In this document: positions 1-6,366 of the stretch, piece by piece
Layout of the letters: each line of letters begins with the position of its first letter
Position numbering within the stretch: the stretch's first letter is position 1
Assembly (NCBI GenBank): GCA_964466595.1
Contig: CAYXNR010000072.1
Coordinates: forward strand, 1 to 7,304
Direction: 5' to 3'
Length of the DNA stretch: 7,304 nt
Origin: JABDGC01 sp964466595
GTDB taxonomy: Bacteria > Pseudomonadota > Gammaproteobacteria > DSM-16500
The notes under the pieces: model-generated
What the model was told of the DNA's origin: nothing
The model's database searches: none
Seen by the model: only the letters and a program-made list of their open reading frames with translations
Position numbers and translations under genes: made by a program

Positions 1-18
1 AAACCCTCCTCTCCCCAT

Positions 19-53
19 CCCTCTCCTCCCGCAAAAAGCGCGGGCGGAGAGGG
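19..53. repeat. GC-rich imperfect inverted repeat (REP-like)
   Basis: Left arm CCCTCTCC (19-26) pairs with GGAGAGGG (46-53), and CCCGC (28-32) pairs with GCGGG (40-44). One T/C mismatch separates the two stem blocks, and the loop is AAAAAGC (33-39). The outer pyrimidine-rich stretch (3-16) could also pair with the long G run (51-57), giving an alternative longer fold. It lies 40 bp beyond the stop codon of the minus-strand helical-protein gene. No T tract follows the stem on either strand, so it is not a standard intrinsic terminator. It looks like one copy of an intergenic palindromic repeat, although only one copy of this type is in the window. Confidence 0.6.
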
Positions 54-92
54 GGGGTTCTAAGCTATGCACGTGAGATGACAAAGCGGCAA

Positions 93-1778
93 TTAAACAC
101 TCGCAGCTGCTCTTCTCGAGGCCTCCTGCTCCTTCTCCCATTTCTTCCTTTCTGGTGTATTAAGAGCATCAAGCTGCCTTGCTGCAATGAAATCGGTTGT
201 TGTAATCTGATCGACATTTAGCTTGGATAGGAAATGATAAAATTCAGCAGTATGTTTATCTCTCCGCCGGTTGAAAAAACATAGCACTCTGCTATTTAAA
301 CGGTTTTTTGCTTCTTTTTTAATATTATTCAGAAATTCTATGCAACAATTGGGGTTAGAGAACCAATTTAGTTGATTTTGAGTGGCTTGTCGCTCCATAG
401 CTATTCGCATAGTCTGTATTCCAGCTGGAAGTTTTTTATCCCCGCAAGCAGATAAAAAAACCCGCTCATGCCAATAACCATTATCGCGAAGAGACTCAAT
501 AATTCTGCTACAAAGCAAAACAGCTTTTGCAGCCTTCAACTTAGCCACTTGCTGAGTCAAGTTAGCTAATTGTGATGGAATAGCTTCCTGTGGTTCCTTA
601 TGCTCGGGTTCCCCTTTTTCAAGCAAAGCATTTACTAAATGATTTTGCGTAGTAAATGCTTGAGTTATATCTTGCAAATCTTCGTCTTTATATACGCCAC
701 TGGAGTAAATTTCTTGTATCGTATGCAGCAGCTCAAAAGATAGGCGAGTAGCTTTTTCAGATGTTGCTGCGGTATTCTCTACCTCAGCTTCTTCAGCTGG
801 AACAGTCCTTTGTCCCAAACTATTATTAATTTGTACCCTTAATTTAATTAAAGATGTCTTGAGTGCAATTGAATTATTGATGAGTGCCTTTTTGGGGACT
901 AAAGGAATAAAATTAAATTTACCCTGTAAGTCATTTAATTCTAGATCCTCTACAATTCTTTCCGCAGCTCTGGAGGCTTGCTTATATTTTTTTAACAATT
1001 GAAGTTTTTTGTAATAAAAAATTTTGCCTTCAAAGTCAGCATTTAAATCATGAAGCTGAGTTGTTTTTTCCTGAATCTGATTCGCAGTTAAATCTCCATC
1101 CACGATACCCTTTATCAGAGTAAATTTATTATTAAAAAACCCACCACTGATTTTAGCGGCAGCGAATGCTTCGGGGAAAAATTCCTGAGCAACGACTTGA
1201 TTTAAACCCGACAAATATTTTTTTGACTCTTCTGATTCTTCTGAGAGTTTACATTTTTTTGCTAAATTATAAATTGCCTTTAGACATTTAGACAGACTGT
1301 TATCTACGAAAAATTGCTCTATATCAATTTTAAATTCTAAATTTCTTTCTACAATTTGAGCAAGCCCAGCAAACTGAGCATTAAAATCATCGGTCTTACT
1401 CTCTGAGATCGCCTTATTATGCAAGCTAACTATTAAAGCTTGAAATTCACGAGCTAAATCAAGTTTCATTTGTGCTCGACGTTTTAATTTTTCATCTTGA
1501 TGCAAAGCAAGACATTTTTGAATTTCAGAAATAAATTTCTCTAATTTTATTTGGTGTTTAAGCAGCTCCTCATGACAACGGGCTAATCTGGGAGCGAACT
1601 CAGCGTCTTGATTATTTTCTTCCTTGTTCTCTGCAATTAAAGCAAAGGCCTGTTTCAGGCGAGTGAATTCTTGTGTTTTTCCCTGAAACTCCGCTATGGC
1701 TTGATCAAGCCGCTCTGCTAAACGTTTTGTTTTAGCAGCACGCTCTTCTTCAGGTGAAATTAAGCTACGCTTTAGCAT
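93..1778 (-). CDS. Large charged, mostly helical protein of unknown family; possible secreted effector
   Basis: I do not recognise this family. The ORF can begin at 1811, but that ATG lacks a Shine-Dalgarno sequence. The in-frame ATG at 1778 is preceded by GAGGA about 7 nt upstream, so I prefer it (561 aa, starting MLKRSLISPEEERAA). Numbering from the longer form (572 aa), residues 20-130 and 250-290 are rich in Lys, Glu, Gln, Leu and Ala in heptad-like spacing and probably form coiled coils. Residues 335-355 are an acidic, Ala/Thr-rich linker. Residues 410-550 form a second helical region with several Cys, including a CC pair near 489-490, and an RRR...H stretch near 515-520 that loosely recalls small C-terminal domains of Legionella effectors. 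There is no signal peptide, membrane helix or catalytic motif. The tail is highly charged and ends in RRAAASV. Size, orphan status and coiled coils suit a type IV-secreted effector, but a structural or scaffold role is equally possible. Confidence 0.8.
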   Translation of the reverse strand: MLKRSLISPEEERAAKTKRLAERLDQAIAEFQGKTQEFTRLKQAFALIAENKEENNQDAEFAPRLARCHEELLKHQIKLEKFISEIQKCLALHQDEKLKRRAQMKLDLAREFQALIVSLHNKAISESKTDDFNAQFAGLAQIVERNLEFKIDIEQFFVDNSLSKCLKAIYNLAKKCKLSEESEESKKYLSGLNQVVAQEFFPEAFAAAKISGGFFNNKFTLIKGIVDGDLTANQIQEKTTQLHDLNADFEGKIFYYKKLQLLKKYKQASRAAERIVEDLELNDLQGKFNFIPLVPKKALINNSIALKTSLIKLRVQINNSLGQRTVPAEEAEVENTAATSEKATRLSFELLHTIQEIYSSGVYKDEDLQDITQAFTTQNHLVNALLEKGEPEHKEPQEAIPSQLANLTQQVAKLKAAKAVLLCSRIIESLRDNGYWHERVFLSACGDKKLPAGIQTMRIAMERQATQNQLNWFSNPNCCIEFLNNIKKEAKNRLNSRVLCFFNRRRDKHTAEFYHFLSKLNVDQITTTDFIAARQLDALNTPERKKWEKEQEASRRAAASV

Positions 1779-1859
1779 AATTATATCCTCGTTTAGTATT
1801 TGATTTATCATGCTAGTTTGAGAGGAGAAGTGTACATCAATCCTTAGATTTTTACATCC

Positions 1860-1888
1860 TTTTCAGCTAGGCTCATCTTGAGTAAAAT
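1860..1888 (+). promoter_or_regulatory. Candidate sigma-70 promoter of the nucleoside hydrolase gene
   Basis: TTTTCA (1860-1865, 4/6 match to the -35 consensus) and TAAAAT (1883-1888, 5/6 match to the -10 consensus) are separated by exactly 17 bp. Transcription would begin about 20 nt before the ATG at 1916. The Shine-Dalgarno sequence in between is weak (only GAGA-like). This is a prediction from consensus matching alone. No equally good promoter was found for the divergent minus-strand gene in the same spacer. Confidence 0.4.
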
Positions 1889-1915
1889 AACTACTATCAC
1901 AAAGAGATTGAGACC

Positions 1916-2932
1916 ATGTTTCGTTTTATAGTTCTACTTGCCTGCCTCCTTGTTCCTTTTTTAAACGCATTTTCAAAACCAGGTCTGCCAATATCAAAGC
2001 CCGAATGGCTCATTGATACTGACGCCGGCCCAGATGATGCGCTGGCTATTCTTTATTTGCTCAATCAAGCGCCGGGCAAGGTACAAGCCATCACGATTGA
2101 AAGCAATGGCAGTACCTATTGCGAGACAGCTTTGGCTAACCTAAAGAAACTTTTACAACTTTCCCATCAAAGCAAGATCCCCCTTGCCTGCGGACGCACT
2201 AGGCCCTTAAGCGGAAGACATCAATTTCCTAAAAATCTGAGAATACAATGGGGGCAATTCACTCAGGTAGCGTTGAAACCTCTTAAGCCTCCTCGCAAAA
2301 AAGCGAGAGAATTATTAATTCAAATTTTAAGTCAGGCTTCGAAGCCTCTCAATATCCTTGCACTCGGACCTTTAACGACACTCGCTGAAGTTTTTGAAAA
2401 AGAACCTTCTTTAAAAAATAAAATTCGCATGATTTATATCATGGGCGGTGCCCTTCAGGTTCCAGGTAATATTCAAACCGTACTAGCTACAAGCCCGAAT
2501 AGCCGAGCAGAATGGAATATTTATCTTGATCCTGAGGCTGCGGAAAAAATTTTTCATTCAGGCCTAGCGCTTACTCTCGTCCCCTTAGATGTCACGAATC
2601 AGGCCTTAATTGATCAAGACTTTTATAAGAGGCTTCAGCAAAGGCGCAAAACGCCTGCCGCAGATTTTGCCTATTCCCTACTCACCCATTATCAAAACCT
2701 GTTGCGAGCTCATTCCTGGTATTTTTGGGACCCGATGGCCGCTGTCATTGCTACCCATGAAGAACTCGCTGAATTTAAAATCCTGCCTCTTTCGGTAGCG
2801 CTTGCACCAGAGTCTCTATCGGGAACAACTATCATCGATCCGCTTCACGGGGCTAAGATACGCGTCAGTCTAGGCATTCAAGTAGAACAATTTAAAAATT
2901 ATTTTTTAGCAGGGCTTAATTCATGGGCTTAA
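1916..2932 (+). CDS. Exported inosine/uridine-preferring (IUNH family) nucleoside hydrolase, probably purine-type
   Basis: Hydrolyses the N-glycosidic bond of ribonucleosides to free base and ribose. The calcium-binding family signature DTDAGPDD is at residues 34-41. Other family landmarks follow: SNG (63-65, the expected Asn), GPLTTLA (151-157), IMGG (175-178), AEWNIYLDPEAA (198-209, supplying substrate-binding Glu and Asn) and VPLDVT (222-227). The final calcium ligand lies in WDP (271-273). Most family members have HDP at that point. The Trp before Asp, with Trp112 near the position of the other stacking Trp, resembles purine-specific IAG nucleoside hydrolases such as the Trypanosoma vivax enzyme. 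The N-terminus (residues 1-19) has a hydrophobic core from residue 4 and a likely cleavage near NAFS, so the enzyme is probably periplasmic or secreted, unlike cytosolic RihA/B/C. The length (338 aa) fits a full-length enzyme plus signal peptide. It converges on the kinase gene with a 4-bp overlap. The family call is firm; substrate and location are inferred. Confidence 0.93.
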   Translation: MFRFIVLLACLLVPFLNAFSKPGLPISKPEWLIDTDAGPDDALAILYLLNQAPGKVQAITIESNGSTYCETALANLKKLLQLSHQSKIPLACGRTRPLSGRHQFPKNLRIQWGQFTQVALKPLKPPRKKARELLIQILSQASKPLNILALGPLTTLAEVFEKEPSLKNKIRMIYIMGGALQVPGNIQTVLATSPNSRAEWNIYLDPEAAEKIFHSGLALTLVPLDVTNQALIDQDFYKRLQQRRKTPAADFAYSLLTHYQNLLRAHSWYFWDPMAAVIATHEELAEFKILPLSVALAPESLSGTTIIDPLHGAKIRVSLGIQVEQFKNYFLAGLNSWA

Positions 2933-4329
2933 ATAGGGAACTTAATAGCACCACGGAAGATATCTTCTTCGGTCACAGTAGAACGATTAAGCAAAGTCTC
3001 ACTCAGGCTTGTCACCAAGGCCATATCAAGAGAAGGGTAATGCTGCACTACTGCTTGGCAAAACTGCAAAGCATCTTCGCAGGTGCATCTTTTTTTACGA
3101 TCAGGATTTAATAGAGCCTTGATAAGATGAAGGAGGATGCCATGTTCAATAAGCAAGGGTGAGCGATGCAGACAAATCTGAGTATTATAGGACTCCAAAC
3201 CCACCGAAAAAAAATCTGGAAAGAGAAAAGCTACAACAATACCCAGTGCATAAATATCATCACAAAAACTATAAGCAATACCTGCTTTTAGTTTTGGATC
3301 AGCGTAATAAGCAGTGTAAGAACGAACTTTGCATGATCCTTCTTTATGCGCTGCCCCAAAATCAATTAATTTCATCAATAAATTTTTTAAATCTAAAATA
3401 ACATTTTGAGCTTTAATATCCCCATGCACACGATAGTGAAGATGCAAAAAATTCAACTCAGTTAAGAGCGAAATTAAGCAGACTAAGCGTTTTTCAAAGG
3501 CGGTTTGTTTCAAATCAAGGGCAGAAAATTGATGCAGGGATTTTTCTTTCTGCCACTCTGAAACAATCGTTAAGCGATTTTTTCTTGTAAAATAATAAGC
3601 CTCTCGTCCTAACAAGCGCTGATATTTCACTTCACGAGAGGCTTCTTCATAATCCAGCTCTTTTAAATGTTTTATACTAAAGGCAGGCAGAGATCCGTCC
3701 TCTTCTTTATAGCCCTTTTTAACAACTCCAAAACTACCTTCGTCCTTTTCTTCTTGATGGCCCATAAAAAACCGTAGCTGATCATTAATAATAAGCTCAG
3801 AACGTGGTTGGCCAGTCAGTTTACGGCTGTTTTTCACGACAGTGGCTTCTTCAACCAGAGGAAGTATGAAAGCGATTCGCTTTAAGGCAGCCTCAAAAGA
3901 AGCTTCATGAAGCAGCTTTTTTGCAGCCAATCTTAAAGTCAAGCGAGCAAGGCGTTGAATATTACGTTCGGATAAGGGAAGAAGAAGCGGGAGCCATTTT
4001 ACCTTGATAATAAAATCTCGCTCTGCCAAACATTCACAAAGTGTAAATAAAGGTTGCTTAGGGCCCACGTTTTCTACTAGTAGATATAAGCCGCATTCAT
4101 TGATGAGCTTTGCTTCATCTAATAAAGAAAAGTCTTCTTCTGTCGAAATAATCTTTATTAAATTAAAAATATCGACAGGACTTAACTCGTCCTCATCCGC
4201 TTGCTTTGCTAAAACTTGTAAATAGTCTCGCAGTTGAATAATTTTCAGCGGATCATCGTGCAGAACCCTAAGCTGAAAGGCTGCGGTCTCACACTCAGTA
4301 AAAAGTTGTTTCAGTTCAAAAATGTTCAT
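2929..4329 (-). CDS. Eukaryotic-type Ser/Thr protein kinase, candidate host-directed effector
   Basis: The second half is a recognisable protein kinase fold. In 485-aa numbering (from a TTG at 4386) the landmarks are: glycine loop EGSFGVV (216-222); ATP-site Lys239 in FSIK; helix-C Glu near 252; catalytic loop HGDIKAQN (321-328) with Asp323, Lys325 and Asn328; metal-binding DFG (342-344); DIYALG (377-382); and the late Arg in KKRCTCEDA (near 433). Key catalytic residues are all present. HGD replaces HRD, and there is no clear APE. Residues 20-200 are a helical domain I do not recognise; no signal peptide or membrane helix is seen. Start choice: the TTG at 4386 and the ATG at 4374 both lie inside a 59-bp repeat whose other copy is out of frame and not coding. 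I therefore prefer the ATG at 4329 (466 aa, MNIFELKQLF), although it has no good Shine-Dalgarno sequence. The gene follows the hydrolase gene on the same strand and may share its transcript. An effector role like that of Legionella LegK proteins is inference. Confidence 0.88.
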   Translation of the reverse strand: MNIFELKQLFTECETAAFQLRVLHDDPLKIIQLRDYLQVLAKQADEDELSPVDIFNLIKIISTEEDFSLLDEAKLINECGLYLLVENVGPKQPLFTLCECLAERDFIIKVKWLPLLLPLSERNIQRLARLTLRLAAKKLLHEASFEAALKRIAFILPLVEEATVVKNSRKLTGQPRSELIINDQLRFFMGHQEEKDEGSFGVVKKGYKEEDGSLPAFSIKHLKELDYEEASREVKYQRLLGREAYYFTRKNRLTIVSEWQKEKSLHQFSALDLKQTAFEKRLVCLISLLTELNFLHLHYRVHGDIKAQNVILDLKNLLMKLIDFGAAHKEGSCKVRSYTAYYADPKLKAGIAYSFCDDIYALGIVVAFLFPDFFSVGLESYNTQICLHRSPLLIEHGILLHLIKALLNPDRKKRCTCEDALQFCQAVVQHYPSLDMALVTSLSETLLNRSTVTEEDIFRGAIKFPI

Positions 4330-4331
4330 AA

Positions 4332-4390
4332 CTAAGCGACTATAGGGATAATTGAGTGTCTGATACGCTATCATAGGCGAGGTCAATGAA
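4332..4390 (+). repeat. 59-bp dispersed repeat, copy 1
   Basis: This copy matches 6367-6426 with four substitutions and one 1-bp indel. It begins CTAAGCGACTATA and ends GAGGTCAATGAA. It covers the 5' end of the longest kinase reading frame and stops 2 bp before the preferred kinase ATG at 4329. Read on the minus strand it contains TTGACC (4386-4381) and TATCAG (4365-4360) 15 bp apart, which could act as a poor promoter for the kinase. The hairpin that is perfect in copy 2 is degraded here: GAGTGT (4354-4359) faces ACGCTA (4365-4370). The element has no open frame shared with copy 2 and no terminal inverted repeats. Its function is unknown. Confidence 0.85.
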
Positions 4391-4397
4391 CATCCAT

Positions 4398-4417
4398 TTT
4401 TCTGTGTAAACAGAAAA
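4398..4417. other. AT-rich perfect hairpin between hydrolase and kinase genes
   Basis: TTTTCTGT (4398-4405) and ACAGAAAA (4410-4417) form an 8-bp perfect stem with loop GTAA. On the plus strand it is followed by a T run (4421-4426), as in an intrinsic terminator, but no plus-strand gene ends here. On the minus strand it lies just beyond the hydrolase stop codon and is followed by AAAATGG rather than T residues. It may act as weak transcript punctuation or 3'-end protection between the two minus-strand genes, but the stem is AT-rich and could be incidental. Confidence 0.35.
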
Positions 4418-4424
4418 TATTTTT

Positions 4425-6101
4425 TTAGCGTGAGGAAACCCGCTTTTGAGAACCAGTGTAAGCCCGGGAATTTGTACTGTTTGGCTCAATGTTAACCTTA
4501 CTCCCTTGTTTCTCTTCTAATATTAATCTATTGAGAAGACCCGGATTTACTAAACATCTTTGCTTAGAAAATCTTGCTCGACCTAGCCTCTCCAAGGAAA
4601 GCTGCGTCGAAGTTTCGACTGCGTTTCTCGGCGTATCCGAGAGGTTTGGCTTAGAACTGCAACAAGCCCTTTTTAAAGCACAAAGACCAGCTACTATTCC
4701 ACTGAATAAAAAAGCCACCCCCACAGCACAAGCCACGCCAAGGCCAACAGTAAACTGAATAAGATTAATCGCTAGGTGTATCAGCTTGGGTAAAAGATAA
4801 GTTGCCGCTGCAACAAGAGGCAGACTGAATAGCGGACTAGACATTAGAGGAACACAAGCGATTAGAGCCAAGACAAATAAAGTAGGATATAAGAGCTTTG
4901 CCTGTTGAGAGCAAAAACGCAGGGTCTTACGTTTGAGAACGGAATAAATAAAATTCAAAATCAGCAAGGGACTGATTATTTTATCCGCCACCGCTTTCAT
5001 ATCATTAAAAAATTTTCGTTTATTGGTAGCAATTTTTATCTCAGAATCCTCCGTGATCGTAGCTGATTGATAGCCAGAGTAATGATGAGCGTGGGCAGCG
5101 AACAAGGAAGCCTGAGCCGATTCCGGATAATTAACACGGAAAAATTGTGTACCTGGTAAAAAACCATCTCCAAAGATAAATACGGGATCACCGGGTTGAC
5201 GATAGACCTTTATTTCTGTCTTCGATCTTCTTGCTTGCCAATCAGGACTTAACTGAGCTAGCGTAGCTTGATGAAGAGCCGCCGGATTCAAACAGGCTGC
5301 TTCTTTTATATGCTCGGGATACTTAGCAGCAATGATCATTGCCAAGGTCCCGCCTTGACTATGACCTGCAGCCAGAATATTTTGATGGCCTCTAATCCAT
5401 CGATCTAAATCATCTGAGTGATGCCGTTCACCAACGGATTGGCCGGGTGTTAGATTCCCCAATAATGACAAGTTCGCACCTTGTCCAGAAAAATAGGTTG
5501 TGCCCATTAATAAAAGATGCGGATTAGCATTCTCATGATGAGGATATTGAGGCTCCATGCCATAAGCATAAATACGATCTTCATCTTCTAATAACCATGA
5601 CCACCATCCCGTTTTAGGGGAGAGATCTATTTTTTTAAATTGATATTTTACTTTTTGCCATTCGCCGTTAATTCGTTGAGGTACGCTTATCATTTCCCCA
5701 TCTTTCGGATCCATAAAGGGAAAATTAGAAAGTAAAGTATTAATGAAAATCTCGAGACGATTTTGGGCAGCATCGTCACAGTGAGAGCTTATCGAATAAG
5801 CGTTCCAAAGAAGATTCTGCATTTCCAGACGAAGAGCCTTTAAAAGAAGCGGATCACTTCTGAACATCATTGCCTTGAAATTCAGCCAAGCTAATTTCAA
5901 GTTGGACCATTTAAAAATGCTTCCTTTAAAAAGAGGAGTACCATAGGTGAGATGTCGAAGTGCATTTCTAGCATTAACGTGGTAATACTCAGGCGAGCTA
6001 GTCTCTGGAAGAGCTTCAAGTTCTGCACTGAAATTGATAAGACAGGGGAAAGAATTATTCGTATAGCTTTCAAGCCCTAAGGATTTGTTTTCAGATGGCA
6101 T
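4425..6101 (-). CDS. Alpha/beta hydrolase (lipase-like) with C-terminal membrane segments
   Basis: A serine hydrolase of 558 aa. The nucleophile elbow GHSQGG (246-251) places Ser248 after strand ILAA and before helix TLAMIIAAKYP, typical of lipases and esterases. Candidate partners are Asp305 in QPGDPVF (302-308) and His337/339/340 in AHAHHYSGY. Residues 197-201 (LLMGT) look like the central strand and oxyanion region. The first ~130 residues are helical and unrecognised. Residues 376-391 and 402-475 are strongly hydrophobic and probably contain several membrane helices. After them comes a Cys/Lys cluster (476-484) and a basic, Ser-rich tail. No N-terminal signal peptide is visible. The ATG at 6101 has AGGA 3 nt upstream, a short but usable spacing. 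It is the first gene of a possible two-gene unit with the kinase. Likely roles are lipid or ester hydrolysis at a membrane, possibly a host membrane; the substrate is unknown. Serine hydrolase fold: confident. Lipase activity and secretion: inference. Confidence 0.85.
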   Translation of the reverse strand: MPSENKSLGLESYTNNSFPCLINFSAELEALPETSSPEYYHVNARNALRHLTYGTPLFKGSIFKWSNLKLAWLNFKAMMFRSDPLLLKALRLEMQNLLWNAYSISSHCDDAAQNRLEIFINTLLSNFPFMDPKDGEMISVPQRINGEWQKVKYQFKKIDLSPKTGWWSWLLEDEDRIYAYGMEPQYPHHENANPHLLLMGTTYFSGQGANLSLLGNLTPGQSVGERHHSDDLDRWIRGHQNILAAGHSQGGTLAMIIAAKYPEHIKEAACLNPAALHQATLAQLSPDWQARRSKTEIKVYRQPGDPVFIFGDGFLPGTQFFRVNYPESAQASLFAAHAHHYSGYQSATITEDSEIKIATNKRKFFNDMKAVADKIISPLLILNFIYSVLKRKTLRFCSQQAKLLYPTLFVLALIACVPLMSSPLFSLPLVAAATYLLPKLIHLAINLIQFTVGLGVACAVGVAFLFSGIVAGLCALKRACCSSKPNLSDTPRNAVETSTQLSLERLGRARFSKQRCLVNPGLLNRLILEEKQGSKVNIEPNSTNSRAYTGSQKRVSSR

Positions 6102-6126
6102 TGGTCCTAGCCTGTTATTTTGTAAT

Positions 6127-6162
6127 ATTATACTGGGATGAACTTAAGATATTCTTATTAAA
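6127..6162 (-). promoter_or_regulatory. Candidate promoter of hydrolase(-kinase) genes with PmrA-box-like repeat
   Basis: Read on the minus strand, a perfect TATAAT (6132-6127) lies 25 nt before the hydrolase ATG. The hexamer 17 bp further upstream (AGAATA) is a poor -35. Overlapping that -35 region, the plus strand reads CTTAAGATA (6143-6151), TT, CTTATTAAA (6154-6162). This is a direct repeat with an 11-bp period that resembles the PmrA box of Legionella and Coxiella effector genes. A strong -10, a weak -35 and an overlapping activator site are what an activator-dependent promoter looks like. Against it, the box points away from the gene and its second half is imperfect. Confidence 0.35.
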
Positions 6163-6250
6163 TTCCCTCTGATATATTGAACTTTTATTCAACCCCTTGT
6201 TTTTTAATATTTTTTTAATTTTTATACTCTGTTAGGATCTCACCTTAGGC

Positions 6251-6284
6251 GTCGTCGTCCCCCGCGAAAGCGGGGGATCCAGGC
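6251..6284. repeat. REP/dRS3-like palindromic repeat
   Basis: CCCCCGC (6259-6265) and GCGGGGG (6270-6276) form a perfect 7-bp GC stem around a GAAA tetraloop, flanked by GTCGT on the left and ATCCAGG on the right. This sequence style (GTC-CCCGCG-AAA-GCGGG-ATCCAGG) is widespread in intergenic regions of Neisseria (dRS3) and many intracellular proteobacteria. It contrasts sharply with the AT-rich DNA around it. Such elements serve as transcript punctuation or recombination sites in other species; its role here is unknown. No T tract follows directly, although CTTTTT occurs 8 bp further on the right. Confidence 0.7.
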
Positions 6285-6366
6285 TTTTTACCGTACAGAG
6301 CTTCTTATTCTGTCAAGATTTAACTGGTGAAATTAGGCTGGATATTTAAAACTGAGACTGCCTGCG

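Noticed and set aside
1779..1811. Eleven-residue N-terminal extension of the helical protein
   Set aside because: The ATG at 1811 has no Shine-Dalgarno sequence, while the ATG at 1778 has a well-spaced GAGGA.
2610..2798. Alternative plus-strand frame inside the nucleoside hydrolase
   Set aside because: The main frame carries the family motifs on both sides and through this stretch.
2923..3111. Open plus-strand frame of 62 codons over the 3' end of the kinase
   Set aside because: It overlaps both convergent genes and has no ribosome binding site or conserved features.
3159..3401. Open plus-strand frame of 80 codons
   Set aside because: It is antisense to the conserved kinase catalytic core, so the minus strand is clearly the coding strand.
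4004..4225. Open plus-strand frame of 73 codons
   Set aside because: It is antisense to the kinase N-terminal domain, Ser/Lys-rich and without family features.
4398..4426. Intrinsic terminator on the plus strand
   Set aside because: The hairpin plus T run has the right layout, but no plus-strand gene ends upstream of it. It was kept only as an unassigned hairpin.
4489..4758. Open plus-strand frame of 89 codons
   Set aside because: It lies wholly antisense to the C-terminal membrane and tail region of the hydrolase, and has no Shine-Dalgarno sequence and no recognisable domain.
6197..6228. Promoter TTGTTT...TATACT reading toward the barrel gene
   Set aside because: The spacer is 20 bp and the surroundings are T-rich low-complexity DNA, so the match is probably chance.
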